The notes under the pieces: generated by a model
Told to the model about the DNA's origin: nothing
The model's input: only the letters and a program-made list of their open reading frames with translations
The model's database searches: none
In this document: piece after piece, positions 16,047 through 24,086 of the stretch
Numbering within the stretch: the stretch's first letter is position 1
How the letters are laid out: each line of letters begins with the position of its first letter
Assembly (NCBI GenBank): GCA_946482335.1
Contig: CAMLRG010000034.1
Coordinates: forward strand, 1-34,781
From: an uncultured Duganella sp.
GTDB taxonomy: Bacteria; Pseudomonadota; Gammaproteobacteria; Burkholderiales; Burkholderiaceae
Direction: 5' to 3'
Length of the DNA stretch: 34,781 nucleotides
Made by a program: the position numbers and the translations under genes

Positions 16047-16133
16047 TTTCGTGCTCCGAGGAAATATAAATGAAGTGTACCAAGGTATCAGGCGACCGCC
16101 GAGGCTACTTCATGAAATTTTCCCGTCAAACTC

Positions 16134-16565
16134 TCATTTATGTCCGCGGAACCACAGTTGCGTTGCCAATTCATCATGGCGCTTGCGCTCTTGCGCGTGT
16201 TGCGCCGTCACCGCCGCATGCTGGTGGCGCTCGAGCACCTGGCCCAGCACTTCGCGTTTGACGTAGGCCGCCGTCAGCGCGCGCTGCGACACCGCCATGT
16301 CGGCCTCGTGCAGGTGCAGGTTCATGCGCTGGCTGTCGGCCATCGCCATCACGCCTTGCTTGTAGTCGCCGCAATTGATGGCCAGTGCCATCGGCAGCCT
16401 GCCGGAGGCGCCGCTGCTCTCGTACAGGTTGGTCAGCTTGTCCAGGGTCTTCTGGTAGCGTTCGCGCACGCTTTCCTTGGCCGCCATTTCCGATTGCAGC
16501 TTTTCCACTTCATTGCTGCGCAACTCGACCAGCGTCGACAGGTTGCGGATGGTGTGCTGGCTCAT
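16134..16565 (-). CDS. fliJ: Flagellar export coupling protein FliJ
   Basis: FliJ is a small coiled-coil protein that links the FliI ATPase ring to FlhA. The 143-residue sequence is helical throughout, with heptad-like NEVEKLQSEMAAKESVRERY, then TLDKLTNLYESSG, and a second helix LHEADMAVSQRALTAAYVKR. The C-terminus is basic with His-rich QERKRHDELATQLW. Low sequence conservation is normal for FliJ; the 4-bp overlap with fliI (ATGA) and the fliEFGHIJ order decide it. The 87 bp between fliJ and fliD could carry the fliD promoter, but I found no clear sigma-28 or sigma-54 match. Confidence 0.88.
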   Translation of the reverse strand: MSQHTIRNLSTLVELRSNEVEKLQSEMAAKESVRERYQKTLDKLTNLYESSGASGRLPMALAINCGDYKQGVMAMADSQRMNLHLHEADMAVSQRALTAAYVKREVLGQVLERHQHAAVTAQHAQERKRHDELATQLWFRGHK

Positions 16566-17872
16566 TGCATCAGCCTTTCAAGTTGGTCCACGCAGTTGGC
16601 GTAAGGGGCCGGTTCCTTGGTCCCCTGGCACAGGAATTCTTCGATATGCGGATGCAGGTTGACCGCCTTGTCGGTCATCGGGTCGGCGCCGGGCACGTAG
16701 GCGCCCAGCGGGATCAGGTCGCGCACGCGCTCGTGGCGCGCCATCGACGCCTTCAGCGCGCGCGCCGCCAGCATGTGTTCGCGCGTGATCACGTGGTTCA
16801 TGCAGCGGCTGATCGAGGCGGCAATATTAATGGCGGGGTAATGGCCGCGCTCGGCCAGTTCGCGCGTCAGCACGATGTGGCCATCGAGGATGGCGCGCGC
16901 GGTATCGACCACCGGATCCTGCTGGTCGTCGCCCTCGGCCAGCACGGTGTAGATGGCGCTCATGCTGCCCTGCGGGTTTTCGCCGTTGCCGGCCGATTCG
17001 ACCAGCTGCGGCAGGTTGGAAAACACCGACGGCGGATAGCCCTTGGTGGCCGGCGGTTCGCCCAGGGCCAGCGCCACTTCGCGCAGCGCCATCGCATAGC
17101 GCGTCAGCGAATCGACCAGCAGCAGCACGTTCTTGCCCTGGTCGCGGAAATGCGCGGCCACCGAGTGGCACAGTTCGGTTGCCATGATGCGCATCAGCGG
17201 CGATTCGTCGGCCGGCGCAATCACCAGCACCGCCTTCTTCAAGCCTTCCGGGCCGAGCGACATTTCGATGAACTCGCGCACTTCGCGCGAGCGCTCGCCG
17301 ATCAAGCCCACCACCACCACGTCGGCCACGGTCTGGCGGGTGATCAGGCCCAGCAGCACGGACTTGCCGACGCCGGAACCGGCCATCAAGCCCACGCGCT
17401 GACCCTTGCCCAGGGTCAGCATGCTGTTGATCGCGCGCACGCCCACGTCGAGCGGATCGGTGACCGGCTTTTTCTTGAGCGGGTTGACGCGCGGCGGCTG
17501 CAGTTCGAGCGGGTATTCGCCATCGAGCTTGCCGAGACCGTCGATCGGTTCGCCGATGCCGTTGACCATGCGGCCCAGCCAGCTCTTGCCGATCTGCAGG
17601 CTGACCTTTTCGGCCGAGGGCAGCACGCGCGCGCCCGTGGTCAGGCCGCTGGCTTTCTTGAACGGCATCAGGAAGGTGAGTTTTTCGCGGAAGCCCACCA
17701 CTTGCGCATCGAGCCAGTCGCCGTCGACCGTCTCGATCTGGCAACGCTGGCCGGTGTGCAGCTTGCAACCCGTGGCTTCCAGCAGCAAGCCGGAGGCGCC
17801 CACCAGGCGCCCGGTCGGGGTGGCCAGCGGGACATCGTCGAGTTCCAGCTTGCGCAGTGCGTCAGCAATCAT
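16562..17872 (-). CDS. fliI: Flagellum-specific ATPase FliI
   Basis: FliI is the hexameric ATPase of the flagellar type III export apparatus. The 436-residue protein has a Walker A motif AGSGVGKS (residues 164-171), the conserved GLIGERSREVREF (about 189-201), Walker B VLLLVDS (249-255) and RYAMALREVALALGEPP following. The segment KGYPPSVFSNLPQLVESAGN is also typical of FliI and related ATPases. The N-terminus shows the beta-barrel domain (TPTGRLVGASGLLLEATG). The start overlaps fliH by 4 bp. All catalytic features are present, so an active enzyme is expected. Confidence 0.97.
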   Translation of the reverse strand: MIADALRKLELDDVPLATPTGRLVGASGLLLEATGCKLHTGQRCQIETVDGDWLDAQVVGFREKLTFLMPFKKASGLTTGARVLPSAEKVSLQIGKSWLGRMVNGIGEPIDGLGKLDGEYPLELQPPRVNPLKKKPVTDPLDVGVRAINSMLTLGKGQRVGLMAGSGVGKSVLLGLITRQTVADVVVVGLIGERSREVREFIEMSLGPEGLKKAVLVIAPADESPLMRIMATELCHSVAAHFRDQGKNVLLLVDSLTRYAMALREVALALGEPPATKGYPPSVFSNLPQLVESAGNGENPQGSMSAIYTVLAEGDDQQDPVVDTARAILDGHIVLTRELAERGHYPAINIAASISRCMNHVITREHMLAARALKASMARHERVRDLIPLGAYVPGADPMTDKAVNLHPHIEEFLCQGTKEPAPYANCVDQLERLMQ

Positions 17873-18573
17873 TCTTCGCTCTCGGCATCGTCGCCGCCAT
17901 CGGCAGCCTGCAACTGATTATCGACCTGTTCCATGACAGCAGCAAGACGCTGGTGGCAGCCGGCATCGACTTCATTGTCGCCGGCACGGATACGGCATTC
18001 GCCCACGTCGAGGCGGGCGTCGCCGATCAGGTTCCAGCGCTTGGCACGCTTGGGATCGACTTCCATGATGCGCTTGACTTCCTCGGGGTTGAGGTAGACG
18101 TCGATTTCCTCGCGCGTCGGCGGCATCGAGGCCAGGGTTTCATCGACCAGGGCCATGATCTGCACCGGCTGCAAGGCGAGTTCGGCGCGGATCACGTTGC
18201 GCGCCACCTTGGCCACCAGGTCCACCACTTCCTTGCGCTGCGCCGCGCGGTAGTCGGCGCGCAATTTCTTCAGCGACTTCAGCATGCCGTCCACCGGGCG
18301 CGCCAGGTGGTCGAAGCCGACCAGGGTCTCCTGGCGGCCTTCCTCGCGGCCCAGTTCCATGCCTTGCTGGCGGCCCGCTTCGAAGCCATCTTCCTGGCCG
18401 CGCTGCAAGCCGATCTCGTAACCGTCGCGCTGGCCCTGCTCGAAGCCTTCGCTGATCGACGCCTGCCACTGCGCCGCGTCGGCCACCTGGCCCTGCGCCT
18501 TGCCGTGCGCCCCGTGCGGGTGCACGTATTGCTGCAGCGGCGGGAAGCGGTAGGGGCGGAACTGTTTCATCAT
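17869..18573 (-). CDS. fliH: Flagellar export ATPase regulator FliH with a long GxxxG repeat
   Basis: FliH dimerises and binds FliI, regulating it and linking it to FliN at the C ring. From tandem ATGs at 18573/18570 the protein is 234 residues (starting MMKQFRPYRFPPL). Residues 43-79 contain ten glycines spaced exactly every four residues (for example SEGFEQGQRDGYEIGLQRGQ at 41-60), a FliH hallmark of unusual regularity. The C-terminal FliI-binding domain shows DLVAKVARNVIRAELALQP and IDVYLNPEEVKRIME, then DARLDVGECRIRAGDNEVDA. The first ATG overlaps the fliG stop by 4 bp and the second by 1 bp; I cannot choose between them. An upstream in-frame extension lies over fliG and looks non-native. 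Confidence 0.93.
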   Translation of the reverse strand: MMKQFRPYRFPPLQQYVHPHGAHGKAQGQVADAAQWQASISEGFEQGQRDGYEIGLQRGQEDGFEAGRQQGMELGREEGRQETLVGFDHLARPVDGMLKSLKKLRADYRAAQRKEVVDLVAKVARNVIRAELALQPVQIMALVDETLASMPPTREEIDVYLNPEEVKRIMEVDPKRAKRWNLIGDARLDVGECRIRAGDNEVDAGCHQRLAAVMEQVDNQLQAADGGDDAESEE

Positions 18574-19595
18574 TCGACCACCGTTTCGGCGAACAGTTGC
18601 ACCTCGACTTCGCCGGCGTCGGCCAGCGCCTTGACGGTGGCCATGATTTCCTGGCGCGTCGCTTCGATGCGCGACATCGGCACCGGGCCGGCGCGGCGCA
18701 TCATGTCTTCGAACGCTTGCGCCTGGCGCTTGGGCATGGTCTTCAGCACCGCATCGCGGATGGCCGGCTCGGCGCCCTTGAGCGCGATGGCCCACTGCTC
18801 GAGCGGTACTTCCTCGATGATGCGGGTGAGGGTGACTTCGGTCTGGGTCGACAGGATCAGGAAGTCGTACATCGACATTTCGATTTGCGCCACCACGTCC
18901 GGGTCGTGCGCGCGCAGCAATTCCACGATCTGGGCGCGGTTGCCCGGCAGGCGGTTCAGGATCTCGGCCACCTGGCGCACGCCTTCCACGCTGGTCGACT
19001 GCGAGTCGAAGGAGGACAGGCAGCGGTTGACCAGCTCGTCGAGCTCGAGCAGCAGGTCGCGGTCGATCTCGTCCAGGCGCGCCATGTTCAGCAGCACCAG
19101 GTCGCGCCCTTCCAGCGGCAGCGCGTCGAGGATCTGGCCGGCCAGCGCCGGCGGCAGGAAGGCCAGGAACACGGCTTGCATCTGCACGTGCTCGTTGGCG
19201 ATGTAGTCGGCCAGCCATTTCGGCGACGCCCACTGCAGGCGCGCCATCTTCGGGCGCAGCTCGTCGCCGTAAATGCTGTTCAGCACGGTATTGGCGATAT
19301 CGCCGCCCAGCGCCAGGTCCAGCGAGCGCTTGAGGAAGGAGCGCGAGGCGCCATGCACGCCCGACTGCTGGCGGTAATCGTCGAAGAAGGTTTGCATGGC
19401 GGTCTTGACTTCTTCCACCTTGATGCCGCTCATGCGCGACATGACCTGGGTCACTTCCAGCAATTCTTCGCGCGACAGGCAGCGCAGCACGGCGGCGGCC
19501 GGCTCTTCGCCGATCGACAGCAGCACGATGGCGGCTTGTTCGACCGGGCTCAGGCCTTGCTCTTCCTGGTCCAGGTTACTGTTGATTTCGGCCAT
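18570..19595 (-). CDS. fliG: Flagellar motor switch protein FliG
   Basis: FliG is the C-ring protein that contacts both FliF and the MotA stator. From the ATG at 19593-19595 the protein is 341 residues, starting MAEINSNLDQEEQGLSPVEQ. The N-terminal FliF-binding region has AAIVLLSIGEEPAAAVLRCL. The middle domain carries NEHVQMQAVFLAFLPPALAG, where the usual EHPQ FliM-binding motif reads EHVQ. The C-terminal torque helix is present as LKGAEPAIRDAVLKTMPKRQ, then AQAFEDMMRRAGPVPMSRIE, keeping the charged residues used in torque generation (with ED in place of DD). The start overlaps fliF by 20 bp; a start 12 codons upstream is possible but fits less well. Confidence 0.94.
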   Translation of the reverse strand: MAEINSNLDQEEQGLSPVEQAAIVLLSIGEEPAAAVLRCLSREELLEVTQVMSRMSGIKVEEVKTAMQTFFDDYRQQSGVHGASRSFLKRSLDLALGGDIANTVLNSIYGDELRPKMARLQWASPKWLADYIANEHVQMQAVFLAFLPPALAGQILDALPLEGRDLVLLNMARLDEIDRDLLLELDELVNRCLSSFDSQSTSVEGVRQVAEILNRLPGNRAQIVELLRAHDPDVVAQIEMSMYDFLILSTQTEVTLTRIIEEVPLEQWAIALKGAEPAIRDAVLKTMPKRQAQAFEDMMRRAGPVPMSRIEATRQEIMATVKALADAGEVEVQLFAETVVE

Positions 19596-21333
19596 TTTTC
19601 TGCATCCATTGTTTGACGACTTCGGCGACACGTTCCGGCTCTTTCTCGGCCAGGACCTTGAGGTGGTCGACCATCACGTCCACCGGCGAGCCGGCCGGCG
19701 GCAGATCGTAGTTCTCCAGCAGCGGCACCATCGGCATCTGGCTGCCTTCCAGCGCGCCCGTCTTGGCCGCGTCCTCCGCCGGCGCGTCCGGGGAACCGAG
19801 CGCGGCCGGGCCGGCGCCGACCGGCTGGGCGCTGCCCGGGATCGGCGTGGCTTCGGCCTGGGCCTGGCGCGCGGCGCCGGCCAGGGCCGGCTTGGCCGCC
19901 GGCGCCGGGGCGGGCGGTGCGAAGCGGGCGGTGAGCAGGCGCAGCAGTGGACGCGCCAGCAGCAGGTAGGCCAGCAGCAGGGCGATCGCATAGCCCAGCC
20001 AGTTGGCCGAATCGACCACCGTGTCGCGTTCCTGCCACCATGGCAGGGCGGCCGGCTTGGCCGGGAAGTTCATGGCGCTCACCACCAGCTTGTCGCCGCG
20101 TTCTTCATTGATGCCCAGGCCGCTGCGCAGCACCTTGTCGATGTTGGCGATTTCCGCCGGCGTCCAGCCCGTCTTGGGGAAGGGCGCCGCCGCTTGCGCC
20201 AGCACCACGGCCACGTTCTGGCGCACCAGGCGGCCACGCGCACGCTTGGTCTGGGTGATGCTGCGGTCATAGGCATACTGGCGCGTGGTGGCATTCTTGC
20301 GCGCGGTGCCATCCGGCGCCTGGCCCGGCGCACCGGCGGCGCCGGCGGCGGCATCGGCCGCCTGCTGCGGCGGCGGACGGTTGGACAGGGTGCCCGGCAC
20401 GCCCATGGCGATGCGGTTGCGGTCCTGTTCCTCGCGCATGGCCTCGCTGGTCACCTTGGGATCGGCGCCATATTTTTCCACGGTTTCCTCCACCTTGTCG
20501 TTGTCGACGTCGGCCGTCACGCTGGTGCGGAAATTGTCGTCGCCGACGATCGGGCCCAGCAGGCCGCGGATATTGCCGCGGATTTCTTCCTGCAGGCGCT
20601 TGGCGTTCTCGTTGGTGGAGGTGGAAGCGTCGAAGCCTTCGCTCAAGTCCACGTGGGACGACAGCAGGTTGCCGGCCTGGTCCACCAGGCTCACGCGCGC
20701 CGGGCTCAGCGAGGCGACGCTGCCGGACACCATGTTGACGATGGCGGCGATGTGTTCCGGCGCCAGGGTGCGCCCCGGCTTGGTTGCCACCACCACGGAC
20801 GCGGACGACTTTTCGCCATCGCTCGACACGAAGGAGGTCGACTTGGCGATCGACAGGTGCACGCGCGCATGCGCGATGGCGTCGAGCGTCATGATCGATT
20901 GCGCCAGTTCGCCTTCCAGGCCGCGGCGGAAGCGCACATCCTGCACGAATTGCGACACGCCCAGCGGGTCGTTCTTGTCCATCAATTCCAGGCCGGCCGG
21001 CAATTGCGCGGTCACGCCCTTGGCGGCCAGCATCATGCGCACCTGGCCCAGTTTGCCTTCCGGCACCAGCACCTGGCCCGTTTCCGGATGGATGCGGTAG
21101 GCAATCTTTTCCGCGTCGAGCACGGTCATCATGTCGGCGGTGGCGACTTTTTCGCGCTGGCCGAACACGGGCTTGTAGCCGCTCTGGTCCTTCCACAGGA
21201 CCATCAGCACCAGCGCCGTCAGGCCCACGGCCAACAGCAGCAGGGGATACAGGTTCTTCAGGACGGCGGGCGGCACGGCCGGGGCTGCGGCGGCGCGCCA
21301 ACGTCCCAAAGCGGACTTCAAGTTAGCAATCAC
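19576..21333 (-). CDS. fliF: Flagellar MS-ring protein FliF
   Basis: FliF forms the MS ring in the inner membrane, the base on which the motor is built. The 585-residue protein has two membrane helices at about 25-47 and 445-467. Between them are the ring-building motifs: FGQREKVATADMMTVLDAEK, then VSQFVQDVRFRRGLEGELAQ, and ARVHLSIAKSTSFVSSDGEK. The C-terminal cytoplasmic tail (470-585) is Ala/Pro-rich and ends with the FliG-binding segment VMVDHLKVLAEKEPERVAEV and VVKQWMQ. The start is GTG at 21331-21333 with only a weak ribosome site. It lies 38 bp after fliE. Confidence 0.96.
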   Translation of the reverse strand: MIANLKSALGRWRAAAAPAVPPAVLKNLYPLLLLAVGLTALVLMVLWKDQSGYKPVFGQREKVATADMMTVLDAEKIAYRIHPETGQVLVPEGKLGQVRMMLAAKGVTAQLPAGLELMDKNDPLGVSQFVQDVRFRRGLEGELAQSIMTLDAIAHARVHLSIAKSTSFVSSDGEKSSASVVVATKPGRTLAPEHIAAIVNMVSGSVASLSPARVSLVDQAGNLLSSHVDLSEGFDASTSTNENAKRLQEEIRGNIRGLLGPIVGDDNFRTSVTADVDNDKVEETVEKYGADPKVTSEAMREEQDRNRIAMGVPGTLSNRPPPQQAADAAAGAAGAPGQAPDGTARKNATTRQYAYDRSITQTKRARGRLVRQNVAVVLAQAAAPFPKTGWTPAEIANIDKVLRSGLGINEERGDKLVVSAMNFPAKPAALPWWQERDTVVDSANWLGYAIALLLAYLLLARPLLRLLTARFAPPAPAPAAKPALAGAARQAQAEATPIPGSAQPVGAGPAALGSPDAPAEDAAKTGALEGSQMPMVPLLENYDLPPAGSPVDVMVDHLKVLAEKEPERVAEVVKQWMQKNGRNQQ

Positions 21334-21371
21334 GTCAGGTCTTTCGAGAACGAAGCAGTGAGGAAAGCGGC

Positions 21372-21722
21372 TTACAGCGGCAGCTTGATGAGCTCATCGA
21401 CGGCGCCCATCACCTTGTTGCGCACCTGCATCAGCATCTGGAACGACAGGCTGGCTTCCTGACTAGCGAGCATAGCGCCAACCAGATCGTCGCTGCGCCC
21501 GGCATCGACGTCGGCCATCTTTTGGCCGGCATGCACGTCCTGGGCATTGACGCCGGCAATGGCATCCTGCATCGATTGGGCAAACGAGAAAGGCGCGCCG
21601 GCGTGGGACGCGTTGAATTGTGCGGCCGGGGCAATGGCCGTGGCTTGCTGGGCGAGTTCGGCTGCCGCATTGTTCAGCGACGCCAGGTCGGCCTTGATCA
21701 GGCCTGCGAATTCATTTGCCAT
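21372..21722 (-). CDS. fliE: Flagellar hook-basal body adapter protein FliE
   Basis: FliE connects the MS ring to the proximal rod. The 116-residue protein shows the conserved C-terminal half: PFSFAQSMQDAIAGVNAQDV, DDLVGAMLASQEASLSFQML and MQVRNKVMGAVDELIKLPL, the usual FliE ending in place of ...EIMRMQV. The N-terminal half is Ala-rich and helical. It is the first gene of the minus-strand fliEFGHIJ operon, facing away from fliM across an AT-richer gap. The ATG at 21720-21722 has a modest AGGTGTTTT upstream. Confidence 0.93.
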   Translation of the reverse strand: MANEFAGLIKADLASLNNAAAELAQQATAIAPAAQFNASHAGAPFSFAQSMQDAIAGVNAQDVHAGQKMADVDAGRSDDLVGAMLASQEASLSFQMLMQVRNKVMGAVDELIKLPL

Positions 21723-22109
21723 AAAACACCTCAGGTTGGTTGCGCCACCGTTTGCACGTCGTTACCATCATCACATCGTGCTTGACTACTAAACAAAGCT
21801 GGGTAATTGTTAAATAGTGCCGTACGGGAACAAGCAGTGTAACCCGAATTCGCGCTCGTAACAACCGCTTACAAAATGCAAAACGTCTTATGAATCATGC
21901 ACTAAGGATCGGTTTTGCAACTTACTTATATGGAACTTGCACCAACTAAGCTTACCGCTTGGCAACTTTTCTGTAAAGTGATTTTGAGGACTGAACTACT
22001 TGATTCATGGCAATACCGAGGGATTTGGGTTATTCTACGCTTCCCATAACATCCTGAGCGGACAAGTTTGCGTTACGATGGACATACAAGGGCAGACGGA
22101 TGGCCAACC
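21723..22109. promoter_or_regulatory. Divergent fliE-fliM intergenic region (387 bp, AT-richer, no gene)
   Basis: This is the longest gene-free stretch in the flagellar locus and separates fliEFGHIJ from fliMNPQR-flhBA. By eye it is clearly richer in A and T than the coding DNA around it. Both operons must be driven from here. No sigma-54 -24/-12 element with correct spacing and no sigma-28 element was found; a weak sigma-70-like match for fliE is listed separately. In lateral systems with LafK, its gene stands at this point between fliM and fliE; no such gene is present. The longest small frame (21930-22049, 39 codons) lacks a ribosome site. Confidence 0.6.
21836..21864 (-). promoter_or_regulatory. 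Candidate sigma-70-type promoter for the fliE operon
   Basis: On the minus strand TTGTTA (21859-21864) is followed after 17 bp by TACACT (21836-21841). Each hexamer matches the sigma-70 consensus at four of six positions, and the spacing is ideal. It lies about 115 bp upstream of the fliE ATG. Matches of this quality can occur by chance, so this is only a pointer within the divergent region. Confidence 0.3.
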
Positions 22110-22955
22110 ATGAATAACCACGTGCAATACGAAGTACTTGACCCTTGCTTGCTGGGACGGCCGGTGCACCGGTTGCCGGAGTTTGCCGCGCAATTGCGCG
22201 AAGACCTGGCGCAAGCGATGCGCCTGAATGTGCACCGGCGTTACTGGGGCAGTTTCCAGGTGGACGATGTCGCGTTCAACCGCCTCGATGGCCGCGAAGC
22301 GCGCCAGCGCTGGCTGGGGTTTGCCGCACCGTCGGGCCAACTGGCGTTCGCCCTCGACCGCAAAATCCTGCTCAGTGTATTGAATTACCGTTATGGCCGC
22401 GCCTCCCGCGCCGATGCCGCGCTGGACGAACAGGCAGTGCGCGTCACGGCGACCGAAGAGCGCCTGGCTGTGGTGCTGGGACAACAGCTGGCCAGTATTG
22501 TGGCCGCCCGGATTGAAAGCAACCTGCCCGATGGCGGCCGGGAACTTGGCGAAGAAGACAATATCAAAGCCGGTGTGGCGACGCAGCCGGCCAAAGGCAG
22601 CTGGGTCATCACGGTGTCGCTGAGCGACGGCGAACTGCAGGGCAAGGCCTGGTTCGCGCTCGACAAGCAAGTGATGGGCAGTGTGCTGCGCGGCTTGCAG
22701 CCGGCGCGCGATGCCGGCAAGAAGGGCAGCAAGAATCCAGGGCCGCTGGCGGCGCGGCTCGAGGTTGGCTTGAGTGGCCGGCTGGTTTCCAAGGAAACCA
22801 CGCTGGGCGCCATGTTCGACCTGCGTGTGGGCGATGTGATTCCCATCAGCCTGCACAGGGCAGACGTCATGCTCGAAGACTCCCGCCTGTTTACAGCTGC
22901 GGTAACGGAGCACAAGGGCAAACTCTGCTTAACCTCTTTTGAAGATTCCGAATGA
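22110..22955 (+). CDS. fliM: Divergent flagellar motor switch protein FliM (lateral-type, no CheY-binding peptide)
   Basis: FliM is the central C-ring protein that normally binds CheY-P and FliG. From the ATG at 22110 the protein is 281 residues, shorter than a usual FliM of roughly 320-335. The N-terminal LSQxEIDALL-type CheY-binding peptide is missing: the protein begins MNNHVQYEVLDPCLLGRPVH and goes straight into helices. The CheC-like middle domain is hard to recognise (SGQLAFALDRKILLSVLNYR is its most similar piece). The C-terminal SpoA (FliN-like) domain is clear at about residues 205-280: ARLEVGLSGRLVSKETTLGA and FDLRVGDVIPISLHRADVML. Position directly before fliN, with a 4-bp overlap, supports FliM. 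It could also be described as a FliM/FliN hybrid. Confidence 0.85.
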   Translation: MNNHVQYEVLDPCLLGRPVHRLPEFAAQLREDLAQAMRLNVHRRYWGSFQVDDVAFNRLDGREARQRWLGFAAPSGQLAFALDRKILLSVLNYRYGRASRADAALDEQAVRVTATEERLAVVLGQQLASIVAARIESNLPDGGRELGEEDNIKAGVATQPAKGSWVITVSLSDGELQGKAWFALDKQVMGSVLRGLQPARDAGKKGSKNPGPLAARLEVGLSGRLVSKETTLGAMFDLRVGDVIPISLHRADVMLEDSRLFTAAVTEHKGKLCLTSFEDSE

Positions 22956-23332
22956 ATATGATGAATAACCCCAACGGCGCTAACGATTCCATGCTGGACG
23001 ATATGTCGGAGGAAATGATCATCGACCAGGTGTCGCAGGACCTCACCGATGTGCCGGCCGCGCGGGCCGGCCGCCGCGATTTGCCGGCCATGATGCGCAA
23101 GATCCCGGTCACCCTGACCCTCGAGGTGGGGTCGGCCCGCCTGTCGCTGCAGGATTTGATGCAGATCGGTCCGGACAGCGTGGTGGAGCTGGACATGCTG
23201 GCCGGCGAACCGCTGACCATCAAGGTCAACGGGACCGCGATCGGCCGCGCCGAAGTGGTGGTGGCCGGCGAAAATTATGGCCTCAAGGTCATCGATCTGG
23301 ACGGTTTGAACCTCGACATGATGGCGCCATGA
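22952..23332 (+). CDS. fliN: Flagellar motor switch protein FliN
   Basis: FliN forms the lower C ring and docks the FliH-FliI export complex. The 126-residue protein has a Met/Asp/Glu-rich N-terminus (about residues 1-30), then the SpoA domain at about 50-120: KIPVTLTLEVGSARLSLQDL, MQIGPDSVVELDMLAGEPLT, then IKVNGTAIGRAEVVVAGENY and GLKVIDL. These are standard FliN features. The ATG overlaps the fliM stop (ATGA) and its own stop overlaps fliP the same way. In primary systems fliO usually follows fliN; here fliP follows directly. Confidence 0.95.
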   Translation: MNMMNNPNGANDSMLDDMSEEMIIDQVSQDLTDVPAARAGRRDLPAMMRKIPVTLTLEVGSARLSLQDLMQIGPDSVVELDMLAGEPLTIKVNGTAIGRAEVVVAGENYGLKVIDLDGLNLDMMAP

Positions 23333-24075
23333 CCGTACGCCGCCTGGTGCCCGGCCTGGCGGCCGGGGCAGTGCTGCTATGCGCCTGCGCGCCTGCGTGG
23401 GCTCAGGATTTGCTGGCCGGGGTCGTGCCCGGTGCCAAGACCGACCTGTCGGTGAAGATGCAGATCCTGATCATCATGACCCTGCTGGGCTTGTTGCCCA
23501 TCATGGTGATGATGATGACCAGCTTTACCCGCTTCGTCATCGTGCTGTCGCTGCTGCGCCAGGCCCTGGGCCTGCAGCAGGGCTTGCCCAACCGTATCAT
23601 CACCGGCGTGGCCCTGATCCTGACCCTGCTGGTGATGAAGCCGATCGGCGACGCGGTCTGGCGCGATGCCTTCGTGCCTTACGACCAGGACAAGATCGGC
23701 TTGCAGGATGCCTTGCGCATTGCCGAAAAGCCGGTGTCGAAATTCATGCTGGCGCAGACCAGCAAGGCGTCGCTCAAGCAGATCGCCCATCTGGCGGGCG
23801 AGGATGCCATCAGCAACCCGGCCGACCATGCCTTCACCGTCAAGCTGGCCGCCTTCGTGTTGTCGGAATTGAAGACAGCGTTCCAGATCGGTTGCCTGCT
23901 GTTCATTCCCTTCCTGATCATCGACCTGGTGGTATCGTCGGTCTTGATGGCGATGGGTATGATGATGCTGTCGCCGCTGGTGATTTCGCTGCCGTTCAAG
24001 CTGCTGCTGTTCGTGCTGGTGGATGGCTGGACATTGACTGTCAATACGCTCGTGACGAGCATACAAGCCTATTAG
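23329..24075 (+). CDS. fliP: Flagellar type III export gate protein FliP
   Basis: FliP is a core subunit of the FliPQR export gate within the MS ring. The 248-residue protein starts with a cleavable signal peptide (VPGLAAGAVLLCACAPAWA, cut near residue 25), as usual for FliP. The conserved core follows: MQILIIMTLLGLLPIMVMMM, TSFTRFVIVLSLLRQALGLQ, and ELKTAFQIGCLLFIPFLIID with LVVSSVLMAMGMMMLSPL. Four membrane helices are visible. fliO, which in many species encodes the FliP assembly chaperone, is absent here. The start overlaps fliN by 4 bp. Confidence 0.97.
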   Translation: MTVRRLVPGLAAGAVLLCACAPAWAQDLLAGVVPGAKTDLSVKMQILIIMTLLGLLPIMVMMMTSFTRFVIVLSLLRQALGLQQGLPNRIITGVALILTLLVMKPIGDAVWRDAFVPYDQDKIGLQDALRIAEKPVSKFMLAQTSKASLKQIAHLAGEDAISNPADHAFTVKLAAFVLSELKTAFQIGCLLFIPFLIIDLVVSSVLMAMGMMMLSPLVISLPFKLLLFVLVDGWTLTVNTLVTSIQAY

Positions 24076-24086
24076 GTGACGAAGCG

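Noticed and set aside
16047..16133. Sigma-28 promoter upstream of fliD
   Set aside because: A GCCTGATA-like segment is present on the minus strand but has no TAAA element at the right spacing, so I do not call it.
18574..19233. N-terminal extension of fliH by 220 codons
   Set aside because: The extension is an out-of-frame reading of fliG, Arg/Ala/Pro-rich; the tandem ATGs at the fliG stop give a normal FliH length and start.
21961..21980. Sigma-54 promoter for fliM (TTGGCAACTTTTCTGT)
   Set aside because: The TTGGCA half looks suggestive, but GC is not found ten bases after GG, so the -12 element is missing.
21930..22049. Small plus-strand frame (39 codons) in the fliE-fliM gap
   Set aside because: No ribosome-binding site, no recognisable features, and it lies in AT-richer promoter DNA where such short frames arise by chance.
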